In this document: piece by piece, positions 25,018 through 32,790 of the stretch
Numbering within the stretch: the stretch's first letter is position 1
How the letters are laid out: each line of letters begins with the position of its first letter
DNA from: Dulcicalothrix desertica PCC 7102
GTDB taxonomy: Bacteria; Cyanobacteriota; Cyanobacteriia; Cyanobacteriales; Nostocaceae
Assembly: GCF_003991905.1 (NCBI RefSeq)
Contig: NZ_RSCL01000002.1
Span: 160,321-198,135, forward strand
Reading direction: 5' to 3'
Length of the DNA: 37,815 nucleotides
Made by a program: the position numbers and the translations under genes
Notes under the pieces: generated by a model
The model's database searches: none
What the model was told of the DNA's origin: nothing
What the model saw: only the letters and a program-made list of their open reading frames with translations

Positions 25018-27288
25018 ATGAGTTCCCCCCAGCCTCCTCAAAAACCGCAAACTTTGCTTGGTCAGTTGACGCAAGCCGTGCAGACAATTCAAGCTCGAGT
25101 CGATTTTTCCAAATTAGCACTCAAGCCAAATGCCAGAGTTCCGGAACTCTGGGTACAAGATGCGGGGGCATCTCAAGCAGAAGTATATCCGTTGCTAGGC
25201 GACCGATATATGCTTGGTCGCAGTTCTAAATCCTCCGATATTGTTGTCCGCAACCCAGTGGTTAGCCAAATACATTTGTCGCTGTCACGCGACTCTAGTC
25301 AACGGCGCCCAGTATTTTTAATTAAAGATGAAAATTCTACAAATGGTATTTATCGAGGTAAACGTCGCGTCAACACCTTAGAGTTACGTCACGGCGATAT
25401 CTTGACTCTTGGACCACCGGAACTTGCCGCTTCGGTGCGCCTACAATATGTTGACCCACCACCTTGGTATGTTAAAGCTGCCACGTGGACAGGTTATGGG
25501 GTTGGCGCCGTAGCTGGTTTAGTTGCTTTAACTATCGGTGTTGAGTGGTTGAAATTTTCAGTTCGTCCGCTTCCTGGCGCCACACGTTCACCAATTGTAA
25601 TTACAGCACGCGACGGTATTACTCCACTGCGCGAAACACGAACTATCGCGCACATCGACCTCAAACAGATGGAAGACTTTGGCCCTTACCTAGCTAATGC
25701 CGTCGTTGCTTCGGAAGATAGCCGTTATTATTGGCATCCTGGTGTTGACCCATTAGGAGTGTTACGGGCGTTAACTATTAATGCTCGTAGTGGCGATGTT
25801 CAACAGGGTGCCTCGACGGTAACACAGCAGGTAGCGCGCAGTTTGTTCCGCGATTATGTTGGAACCCAAGATTCACTTGGTCGTAAGTTTCGTGAAGCTG
25901 TTGTGTCGCTCAAATTAGAGACTTTTTACAGCAAAAACGATATTTTGCTTACTTATCTCAACCGAGTCTTCTTAGGCGCCAATACTTCTGGTTTTGAGGA
26001 TGCATCCAGATTTTATTTTGACAAATCGGCAAAAGAACTAACTTTAGCTGAAGCGTCAATGCTAGTGGCAATTCTACCAGCACCAAATCGATTCGATTAC
26101 TGCGGCGCCGGAGAGAGAAAATTCCGAACAATCGAATATCGTAACCGTGTTTTGCGGCGTATGCTCGATATGGGCAAAATCAAGCAAGATGAATATAACC
26201 GCGCTCGACGTTCACCAGTAGAAATCAGCCCTAAAGTTTGCGAACAGCAGGCAAAAACTATTGCCCCTTATTTTTACGACTATGTTTATTCTGAACTTGA
26301 AACAATATTGGGGGCAGATTTAGCGCGAGAAGGCAATTTTATTGTTGAGACGCAACTCGACCCAACAATTCAAACCCAAGCTGAAACAGCACTGCGTAAT
26401 TCAGTACGTACTTCGGGCGCCCAAGTAGGTTACTCACAAGGGGCAATTGTAACTATTGATACGAGTACGGGTGCAATTTTAGCAATGGTAGGTGGTACAG
26501 ACTACCGTCGCAGTCAATTCAACCGTGCTTTTCAAGCAAAACGCCAACCAGGTTCAACTTTCAAAATTTTTGCTTTCACAGCAGCTTTAGAGAAAGGATT
26601 TTCGCCTTCTAGGTCTTATTCCTGTGATGCTCTACGTTGGCAAGGGTTTTTGTATAAACCTTGTCGGTCGGGTGCTGGTGGTAGTATGAGTCTGGCAACA
26701 GGATTAGCTCTATCAGAAAATCCCATTGCCTTGAGAGTAGCACAGGATGTTGGGCTAAACAAAGTTGTCGAAGAAGCAAAACGTTTGGGAATACGTTCAC
26801 CGCTTGACCCCGTACCTGGCTTAATACTAGGGCAAAGCGTTGTAAATGTATTAGAAATGACTGGAGCATTCGGTGCCATTGCTAACAACGGTTTATTAAA
26901 TCGTCCCCACGCAATTAGTCGCATTTTAGACAGTAGTGATTGTCCTGACCGTAATAATTTAAAAACCTGTCGCGTTATCTATTCCTACGACCAAGACCCA
27001 GATGCTAACAAGCGTGTTCTGTCAAAAAACGTAGCTTCTACAATGACGGGGTTACTTAGGGGTGTAATTACAAACGGTACAGGAAAAGGCGCCGCTATTG
27101 GTTTTGGAGAAGCTGGCAAAACTGGTACTACCGATAAAAACGTAGACCTTTGGTTCATTGGTTTTATTCCCGGTCGGCGCCTTGCCACAGGTATTTGGCT
27201 TGGCAACGACGAAATTAAACCCACATCTGGTAGCAGCGCTCAAGCTGCACAATTGTGGGGTAATTATATGGGACGAATTGTTAAATAA
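25018..27288 (+). CDS. Bifunctional penicillin-binding protein (class A) with N-terminal FHA domain
   Basis: A 756-aa fusion. An FHA phosphothreonine-binding domain occupies about 52-140, with the GR..SS core YMLGRSSKSSDI and the SxxH-like VVSQIHLSLS and DENSTNGIY motifs. A single membrane span follows at about 155-178. The glycosyltransferase 51 domain has catalytic Glu in ASEDSRYYWHPG (about 230) and QGASTVTQQVARSLF. The transpeptidase domain has the SxxK motif in PGSTFKIF (Ser about 513), SEN in ALSENPIALR, and KTGTTDKN (about 701). It builds and cross-links peptidoglycan in the periplasm. The cytosolic FHA domain implies control by a Ser/Thr kinase. This fusion is known in cyanobacteria. 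Confidence 0.95.
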   Translation: MSSPQPPQKPQTLLGQLTQAVQTIQARVDFSKLALKPNARVPELWVQDAGASQAEVYPLLGDRYMLGRSSKSSDIVVRNPVVSQIHLSLSRDSSQRRPVFLIKDENSTNGIYRGKRRVNTLELRHGDILTLGPPELAASVRLQYVDPPPWYVKAATWTGYGVGAVAGLVALTIGVEWLKFSVRPLPGATRSPIVITARDGITPLRETRTIAHIDLKQMEDFGPYLANAVVASEDSRYYWHPGVDPLGVLRALTINARSGDVQQGASTVTQQVARSLFRDYVGTQDSLGRKFREAVVSLKLETFYSKNDILLTYLNRVFLGANTSGFEDASRFYFDKSAKELTLAEASMLVAILPAPNRFDYCGAGERKFRTIEYRNRVLRRMLDMGKIKQDEYNRARRSPVEISPKVCEQQAKTIAPYFYDYVYSELETILGADLAREGNFIVETQLDPTIQTQAETALRNSVRTSGAQVGYSQGAIVTIDTSTGAILAMVGGTDYRRSQFNRAFQAKRQPGSTFKIFAFTAALEKGFSPSRSYSCDALRWQGFLYKPCRSGAGGSMSLATGLALSENPIALRVAQDVGLNKVVEEAKRLGIRSPLDPVPGLILGQSVVNVLEMTGAFGAIANNGLLNRPHAISRILDSSDCPDRNNLKTCRVIYSYDQDPDANKRVLSKNVASTMTGLLRGVITNGTGKGAAIGFGEAGKTGTTDKNVDLWFIGFIPGRRLATGIWLGNDEIKPTSGSSAQAAQLWGNYMGRIVK

Positions 27289-27293
27289 CCTAA

Positions 27294-27377
27294 TGTAGAG
27301 ACGCGATATATCGCGTCTTCGTTCGCGTCTTCGTTCGCGTCTTCCATTGAAAAGACGTGACATGTCACGTCTCTACA
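27294..27377. repeat. Palindromic repeat, family C, inverted pair with internal 12-mers
   Basis: TGTAGAGACGCGATATATCG on the left and GACATGTCACGTCTCTACA on the right make an inverted pair. Between them GCGTCTTCGTTC is repeated about 2.7 times (27313-27344). It lies between convergent genes and could terminate both. A single-copy relative is at 13252-13279. Confidence 0.7.
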
Positions 27378-27378
27378 T

Positions 27379-28899
27379 TTATTGATATCCTTCCCAAGGT
27401 TGAATTTCTAACGTACCACTGGGTTTAAATGTAACTTCGTAGTGAGCGAGAGGTTGCTTGGTGTCTGGTGGAGCAACGTTAGAACCGTAGATTTCATTAA
27501 AAATTTTAGGTAGGGGAGTTTCTCGGTAAAAGTCAAAAGCTCCTTTGTTTAGTGGTTCGTAATCAGCAATTACACCTTCTTTATTCACTGCTACTCTGTA
27601 TTTTAAGTCAGTGTTAAAGCTTGGTGTACCACCCCAACTATTGCGAAGCGTATCGTATAGTTTTGTATTTAATTCTTTGAGTTGATTTGCATCTTTAATT
27701 TTTTCGCCAACTACTTGTGGTGGTTTAGAATAACCCAACCAAGGACTAACTTCTAACACTCCTTGTTTTCTAAATACAACTCGGAACTGAGCGATTGGTT
27801 CATTTGTTGCTAAACTTCTTGTTGCAGGGTTGTAGAGCAAATTGGGTAAAGGTGTTTGACTTACTGCGTCATTTGAATTTTTGTTAACTGGTTTATAGCC
27901 AAGAATTGCACCATCAGCTCCTACACCCACACGAAATACCACATCTTCATTTAAGGCGCCGCGTCCTGCCCAAGCTGGGTTAATTTGGTTATATAATTGG
28001 CGATTTAATGCGCGTAGTTGTGATGGGTCGGTAATTTCTGGAACTGTCTTTAAAAGCGCCTCAATATCTTGAGGTACACCTGGAGTCGCTGCAACTGTTG
28101 GTGTTGGTGTTGGTGTGAGTGCAGGAGTCGGCGCCAAAAAAGTGTCTATAGTAGGAGTAGGAGTTGCTGTTATTCCAGGTATGGGAACAGTCGCAGCATC
28201 GGTTACTACTGGGGTAGGTGAAACTCCAACCGGAGTTGCCACATTTGGCGTCGAATTCGCTGTTAGACTATTTGAGTCTTTTTGAGCTTCGGGTTGTGGT
28301 ACCCTTGGTTGCGGTGTGGGAATTAAGCTAAATGCAAGCGCTGCTGCCGCTAAACTCGATAACCCTACTGTTGCTGGTACAATCTGTTTTGTTACAGAGT
28401 CACTGGCGCCACCTGGACGTCGAGATGATTGAAGGGCTAAAGTTAATTCTGGCAGTGTTTGGGTATCCGCAAAAAATTGGTCTACCGCTTCAACTAAATC
28501 GAACAATTGTACTGTATTGAGTTCGATTTCAACGGGCATTTTAATATCAGAATTAAAAGAGTCAACAGACTGAACAGTTTCTGAACTAACAATTAGTTTG
28601 TGGCGATTGCTATCAATTGTGTGCAGTTGTACTACATCAGTATCTTTATTTTCCGCGAGTGGGTTTGGAACATTGCTCAAGAACTCTTGCGCGTAACCAC
28701 TAACTACACGTACTAAGTTTTCAAAAAATTCACGTCCACCAACTAGGGGTTGCTTTAAACCAGATAAATAGCATTCTACATTAACTAATATAGATAGTTC
28801 TGGACGCATTTCTTGGAAATGTGTGGCTTTCGATGCGTCGCTTAAACCTTCGAGAAGCAGGGTGCAATTGGGTAAACTATATTTTCTTTGAATATTCAT
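27379..28899 (-). CDS. DUF4335 domain protein
   Basis: The 506-aa protein matches the cyanobacterial DUF4335 family: an N-terminal ~165-residue domain (MNIQRKYSLPNCTLLLEGL, then ECYLSGLKQPLVGGREFFEN), one hydrophobic span near 178-194, and a Pro/Thr-rich linker (about 195-275). The C-terminal region is two tandem copies of a ~95-residue unit, each beginning INDPSQL/KDANQL with LNRQLYNQI or LNTKLYDTL and ending in LEVSPWLGY or LEIQPWEGY. One part would be cytosolic and the other outside the membrane. The function is not known. The DUF3038 gene lies 4 bp upstream, a conserved pairing. Confidence 0.85.
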   Translation of the reverse strand: MNIQRKYSLPNCTLLLEGLSDASKATHFQEMRPELSILVNVECYLSGLKQPLVGGREFFENLVRVVSGYAQEFLSNVPNPLAENKDTDVVQLHTIDSNRHKLIVSSETVQSVDSFNSDIKMPVEIELNTVQLFDLVEAVDQFFADTQTLPELTLALQSSRRPGGASDSVTKQIVPATVGLSSLAAAALAFSLIPTPQPRVPQPEAQKDSNSLTANSTPNVATPVGVSPTPVVTDAATVPIPGITATPTPTIDTFLAPTPALTPTPTPTVAATPGVPQDIEALLKTVPEITDPSQLRALNRQLYNQINPAWAGRGALNEDVVFRVGVGADGAILGYKPVNKNSNDAVSQTPLPNLLYNPATRSLATNEPIAQFRVVFRKQGVLEVSPWLGYSKPPQVVGEKIKDANQLKELNTKLYDTLRNSWGGTPSFNTDLKYRVAVNKEGVIADYEPLNKGAFDFYRETPLPKIFNEIYGSNVAPPDTKQPLAHYEVTFKPSGTLEIQPWEGYQ

Positions 28900-28903
28900 A
28901 ATT

Positions 28904-29533
28904 TTAATTCACTTCACCGTCAAAAAGGCTAATCCAAAACCGTTGCATTCCAGCAGTTCCGGTACAAAATAATAATTTGCCCAGCAAATCAATTGCTAGC
29001 TCATCTAGTTTTTCGTCGCTAGTTACAGATAGTACACCCGAACGACGTGGATTCATGCGGCTTTTGAAATGCGCGCGGAACCTTTCTAAGTAGTTCGATA
29101 ACCGAAGATTTTGTTCGAGTGGTATTTGTTTATCGGTCATTTGCTGGTATATCATCAGCAATTGGCGAATTGTGACTGTTAAGCGACGTGCAATGTAACA
29201 GGCTATTACTACTAGGGCTTTTGCTTCCATAATAGTTAAAGGGCGCCGTATATGCGCTCTTCGCATTGGGTTGCTGCTACGCATTCGCCACAAGTTTACT
29301 CGGTCTTTAATAATACCTTTGAGGTCTAATTCTTCAGCAAAAGCCAAAATTGCTTCAGAACCTCCTAGCTCTAAAGCTTCAATCGCGAGTAAAATTAGGT
29401 CGATTTGCAACCGAGTTCGACGGGGACAATCTTGTCCCTCAATCGCTGGTTCTGGTAAACTGTCCAAAATCATCGGAAGCGACGACGGCATTGAGTTATG
29501 GTTATAGGGCGTTAAACTAGCTGAGACATTCAT
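28904..29533 (-). CDS. DUF3038 domain protein
   Basis: A protein of about 209 aa matching the cyanobacterial DUF3038 family. It has CPRRTRLQIDLILLAIEALE near 37-56, then GSEAILAFAEELDL, WRMRSSNPMRRAHIRRPLTI and a helical C-terminus ending in the GTAGMQRFWISLFDGEV segment. It is predicted soluble and helical. The start at 29533 (MNVSAS) is preferred to an ATG-like start four codons upstream. It is followed after 4 bp by DUF4335, so both are probably made from one message. Function unknown. Confidence 0.85.
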   Translation of the reverse strand: MNVSASLTPYNHNSMPSSLPMILDSLPEPAIEGQDCPRRTRLQIDLILLAIEALELGGSEAILAFAEELDLKGIIKDRVNLWRMRSSNPMRRAHIRRPLTIMEAKALVVIACYIARRLTVTIRQLLMIYQQMTDKQIPLEQNLRLSNYLERFRAHFKSRMNPRRSGVLSVTSDEKLDELAIDLLGKLLFCTGTAGMQRFWISLFDGEVN

Positions 29534-29983
29534 TATAAATACCACTACAAGGCTGCATATGACTACATAAAACTACTTAAAGAGACCCAAGCGTTAACCT
29601 TTACACCCTCCTAAGAGCGAAGATAAAGCACTGCCTGATATATACATTAGTTACTCATTCGATTGAAAGGTTTCCGTATACTCAAATCAATGTTTTTATT
29701 ACATAGTTTACCCACTAAGTTAATCACATCTGACGAATAGAGCTACATCTTACCTGCATCATTCATTATGATTCCTGTTTGATTGCTATGAGCGGGGTGG
29801 GTTGTTCCATCCCTAGCTTCGTGTAGATTGGGTTAATCGTCAATGATTCAACTGTAACGGAGTCCGCAAATCAAACGAATACCGTTATAATGGACGATTT
29901 GGCGAGACGACGCCATCCGTATATTTAACAAGCGGCGCCGACATCAACTGATTTAATTAAATATATTGTATGGATTTGATTGT
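29534..29983. other. Divergent intergenic region upstream of apt
   Basis: About 450 bp without a gene. A good -10 element TATAAT lies at 29886-29891, about 95 bp before the apt start, with no matching -35. The remainder is AT-rich. Confidence 0.4.
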
Positions 29984-30502
29984 ATGGATTTAAAGTCATT
30001 AATTCGGGACATCCCAGATTTTCCTAAGCCAGGTATTGTATTTCGGGATATTACAACATTACTGCGTGATGCGAAGGGATTACGATACACCATAGATTTA
30101 CTGAAACAAAGATGTGTTGACGCAAACTTAACAGTCGATTACGTAGTAGGTATGGAATCACGGGGATTCATTTTTGGTACTCCTTTAGCATACGAATTAG
30201 GTGCTGGTTTTATTCCGGTACGTAAACCAGGCAAATTGCCAAGTGCCGTCCATTCTATCGAGTACCAATTAGAATATGGTACTGACTGTTTGGAAATCCA
30301 TCAGGATGCTATTCAACCAGATTGCAAAGTTTTAATCGTAGACGATTTAATTGCAACTGGTGGTACTGCTGCTGCGACCGCTAAACTGTTACAGTTGTGC
30401 GGCTGCAATCTGGTGGGATTTGGGTTTATTATCGAGCTACGGGACTTAAACGGGCGAGCGTCTTTACCAAATGTACCGATTATCTCGCTCGTTGAGTATT
30501 AA
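29984..30502 (+). CDS. apt: Adenine phosphoribosyltransferase
   Basis: With the ATG at 29984 the product is 172 aa, the usual length for Apt. It starts [20 protein letters not shown], a family hallmark. The PRPP-binding loop [17 protein letters not shown] lies near 118-134, and [10 protein letters not shown] near 61-70 is also conserved. It salvages adenine to AMP with PRPP in the cytosol. The TTG six codons upstream is an unlikely start. Purine synthesis genes purF and purL lie a few kb away. Confidence 0.95.
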   Translation: MDLKSLIRDIPDFPKPGIVFRDITTLLRDAKGLRYTIDLLKQRCVDANLTVDYVVGMESRGFIFGTPLAYELGAGFIPVRKPGKLPSAVHSIEYQLEYGTDCLEIHQDAIQPDCKVLIVDDLIATGGTAAATAKLLQLCGCNLVGFGFIIELRDLNGRASLPNVPIISLVEY

Positions 30503-30525
30503 ATCATTGTCACAATATATTGACT

Positions 30526-30584
30526 GGTGCGTGACGCTACGAGTCTTGTAACTACGTTAGAATTTTTTATTAGCGTCACGCACC
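30526..30584. repeat. Perfect 14-bp inverted repeat between apt and the permease
   Basis: GGTGCGTGACGCTA (30526-30539) and TAGCGTCACGCACC (30571-30584) form a perfect 14-bp stem around a ~31-base loop ending in a TTTTTT tract. It lies 24 bp after the apt stop and just before the permease start. A partial relative (AAGCGTCACGCACC) is near 4234-4247. Confidence 0.7.
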
Positions 30585-30610
30585 CTACTATTAACTATTA
30601 AATTATCATT

Positions 30611-31657
30611 ATGACAGCAAGCAGGGTTTCTTGGGAATCGGGAAAAGATTCAATAATAAGATTTATAACAAGTGATACTTTTGTATATATCGTTAAGCGT
30701 GTGACGCAAGCGCTGTTCACTTTATTTTTTGCGTCTGCATTATCTTTTATCATTATTCAATTGTCGCCTGGTGATTATTTGGATACATTGCGGCAAAATC
30801 CGAAAATTTCGCCAGAACGAATTGCGGAGCTAAAACGCCAGTTTGGTTTGGATAAGTCATGGTTTGAGCAATTTTTCCTGTGGTTGGGACGAATTATTAC
30901 GAGAGGGGACTTTGGACAAAGTTTTGTTTATCAGCGTTCGGTTTCCTCGCTGTTATGGGAACGGGTACCAGCGACACTGTATTTAGCTATTTCCTCGTTA
31001 GTCCTAACTTGGGCAATTGCAATTCCTTTAGGTATTTTTGCTGCTGTGAAGCAAAATCGTGCTGCCGACCGCGTTTTGCAGGTGATTAGTTATGCGGGGC
31101 AAGGTTTTCCTAGTTTTGTGACTGCGCTCATATTATTAATATTTGCTCAAATTACTGCTCCCTTGTTTCCGGTAGGGGGTATGACGAGTATTTACCACGA
31201 TGAATTAAATATATTTGGTAAATTTATTGACATTATTTGGCATATGTTTTTACCCACAATTGCCTTAAGTGTTACTAGCTTTGCTGGGTTACAACGCATT
31301 ACCCGTGGTGAACTGCTTGATGTACTACGACAAGATTATATTCAAACAGCGCGCGCGAAAGGTTTACCAGAAAACCGTGTTATCTATGTTCATGCGCTTC
31401 GCAATGCTATCAACCCGCTAATTACTCTTTTAGGATTTGAGCTAGCTGGTTTATTGAATGGCGCCTTTATTGCGGAATATTTCTTTAACTGGCCAGGTTT
31501 GGGTAGGTTAACACTACAAGCATTACAAGCTCAAGATTTATATTTACTAATGGCAAGCTTGGTTATGGGCGCCGTTCTGTTAATTATAGGCAACTTGATA
31601 GCCGACTTACTGCTTAAAGCCGCAGACCCACGCATCAAACTCGAAGACCTCAATTAG
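30611..31657 (+). CDS. DppB-type ABC transporter permease
   Basis: A 348-aa inner-membrane permease of the dipeptide/oligopeptide/nickel (DppB/OppB) family. It has the FLxxxxPGDYLD-type start of the periplasmic loop (IIIQLSPGDYLDTLRQNP), the RITRGELLDVLRQDYIQTAR docking segment with ARAKGLPENRV, and a terminal KAADPRIKLED. Five to six spans are expected. Partner genes (DppC, ATPases, binding protein) are not adjacent, which is common in cyanobacteria. The transported substrate cannot be assigned. Confidence 0.92.
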   Translation: MTASRVSWESGKDSIIRFITSDTFVYIVKRVTQALFTLFFASALSFIIIQLSPGDYLDTLRQNPKISPERIAELKRQFGLDKSWFEQFFLWLGRIITRGDFGQSFVYQRSVSSLLWERVPATLYLAISSLVLTWAIAIPLGIFAAVKQNRAADRVLQVISYAGQGFPSFVTALILLIFAQITAPLFPVGGMTSIYHDELNIFGKFIDIIWHMFLPTIALSVTSFAGLQRITRGELLDVLRQDYIQTARAKGLPENRVIYVHALRNAINPLITLLGFELAGLLNGAFIAEYFFNWPGLGRLTLQALQAQDLYLLMASLVMGAVLLIIGNLIADLLLKAADPRIKLEDLN

Positions 31658-31671
31658 TTAGAACATATATT

Positions 31672-31953
31672 ATGTCTCTCGATTTTTACTATATAATGCG
31701 TTCTAAAACTGACGGTAAGTACTTGGCAGCGCGTCCTCATGAAAACGAATCAAGTTACTTGCTGTTATTTAAAGAGCAATACGACGCTTTGAGCTATCTC
31801 AATACCCACGCTTCTGAATATGCAAGTCGTTTGGGAATTGAGATGGTTTCCAATAGCCAAGTTCCAGGTATACTCAAACGTTGGGGTTTTATTGGTGTAG
31901 GTGTTGTTTCAGACCCATTAATACCAAATATTGAGTTTTTGCAGCGAAGCTAG
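31672..31953 (+). CDS. Small conserved cyanobacterial protein
   Basis: A 93-aa soluble protein I recognise only as a type of small conserved hypothetical protein. It begins with a strand (MSLDFYYIMRSKTDGKYLAA), has a central helix and ends ILKRWGFIGVGVVSDPL. It starts 14 bp after the permease stop and is probably co-transcribed. There is no known domain, signal or membrane segment. Confidence 0.75.
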   Translation: MSLDFYYIMRSKTDGKYLAARPHENESSYLLLFKEQYDALSYLNTHASEYASRLGIEMVSNSQVPGILKRWGFIGVGVVSDPLIPNIEFLQRS

Positions 31954-32118
31954 TCTTCCTTGTTATCAATTGTGAAGCGTATATCTATTTACCACAGAGA
32001 CACGGAGTACGTAGAGAAATAGATTTCACTCTATTCACCTTGAGAAGAAGCAAACTGTGCTATAATTGCTGACGAGACTTAATTCGGACGACCACGTTTG
32101 TTTTCACTATTCACGGAC

Positions 32119-32165
32119 TTTTCTCCGAAATCTAGATCTCTAAACATGCTTAATTTCGGAGAAAA
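32119..32165 (+). promoter_or_regulatory. Perfect leader hairpin over the ribosome site of the RRM gene
   Basis: TTTTCTCCGAAAT (32119-32131) and ATTTCGGAGAAAA (32153-32165) form an uninterrupted 13-bp stem with a 21-base loop. The GGAG ribosome site (32158-32161) lies inside the 3' arm and the ATG follows at 32170. The folded form should block translation initiation. It may be a temperature-sensitive or autoregulatory leader, as rbp genes are cold-induced in cyanobacteria. Confidence 0.7.
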
Positions 32166-32169
32166 ATAA

Positions 32170-32481
32170 ATGTCAATTTATGTAGGCAACCTCTCCTATG
32201 AGGTTACAGAAGAGAACTTAAATGCTGTATTCCAAGAGTATGGTACTGTAAAGCGAGTTCAACTACCCACAGACCGAGAAACCGGTCGTCTTCGTGGCTT
32301 TGGTTTCGTTGAGATGAGTACAGAAGCTGAAGAAGCAGCTGCTATTGAAGCTCTTGACGGTGCTGAATGGATGGGACGAGACCTCAAGGTTAATAAAGCT
32401 AAACCAAGAGAGAACAACAGAGGTTCATTTGGTGGTGGTGGTGGAGACCGCAGAGGCAACTTCCGTAATAACAGATATTAA
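32170..32481 (+). CDS. RRM-type RNA-binding protein with Gly-rich tail
   Basis: The 103-aa protein is a single RRM: RNP2 IYVGNL at 3-8 and RNP1 RGFGFVEM at about 42-49, with the alpha-beta pattern complete by residue 80. The tail is short and Gly/Arg/Asn-rich (GSFGGGGGDRRGNFRNN). This is the Rbp family of filamentous cyanobacteria, cold-induced RNA-binding proteins analogous to plant glycine-rich proteins. The leader can hide the ribosome site, and a terminator lies about 120 bp downstream. I do not assign a letter to the rbp symbol. Confidence 0.93.
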   Translation: MSIYVGNLSYEVTEENLNAVFQEYGTVKRVQLPTDRETGRLRGFGFVEMSTEAEEAAAIEALDGAEWMGRDLKVNKAKPRENNRGSFGGGGGDRRGNFRNNRY

Positions 32482-32600
32482 AATTCCTGGTTTAAGGTCA
32501 TTTTAAGTAAATTCATCAAAGATAGAAATTTAATTGGAATAATGGTTCAGGTTATATAAAATCTTGGCCCATTTTTGATAATCAAAATTTACTGTCACTT

Positions 32601-32651
32601 CAAGAGCATTCCAATTCTGCACGAGCATAATTGAGATGCTCTTGTTGTTTT
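32601..32651 (+). terminator. Terminator after the RRM gene
   Basis: A perfect 9-bp stem CAAGAGCAT / ATGCTCTTG (32601-32609 and 32636-32644) with a 26-base loop is followed by TTGTTTTT. It lies about 120 bp after the stop codon. Confidence 0.7.
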
Positions 32652-32730
32652 TAGAAGCTTTACTTTTATGACACAGCTATCTCGTACATTAAATACGTAA
32701 ATTTTTTCTTCAAAGAATAATATTTACAAT

Positions 32731-32757
32731 GGAACGGGCAAGGATGCCCATTCCACA
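32731..32757. repeat. Palindromic repeat, family A, copy near the purF end
   Basis: GGAACGGGCA-AGGA-TGCCCATTCC makes a 10-bp stem with one mismatch, followed by ACAAAA. It lies between the convergent RRM and purF genes, 34 bp from the purF stop, and could terminate purF transcription. Confidence 0.65.
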
Positions 32758-32790
32758 AAACATGATTCTACAAGATAAATTGCGACAGTA

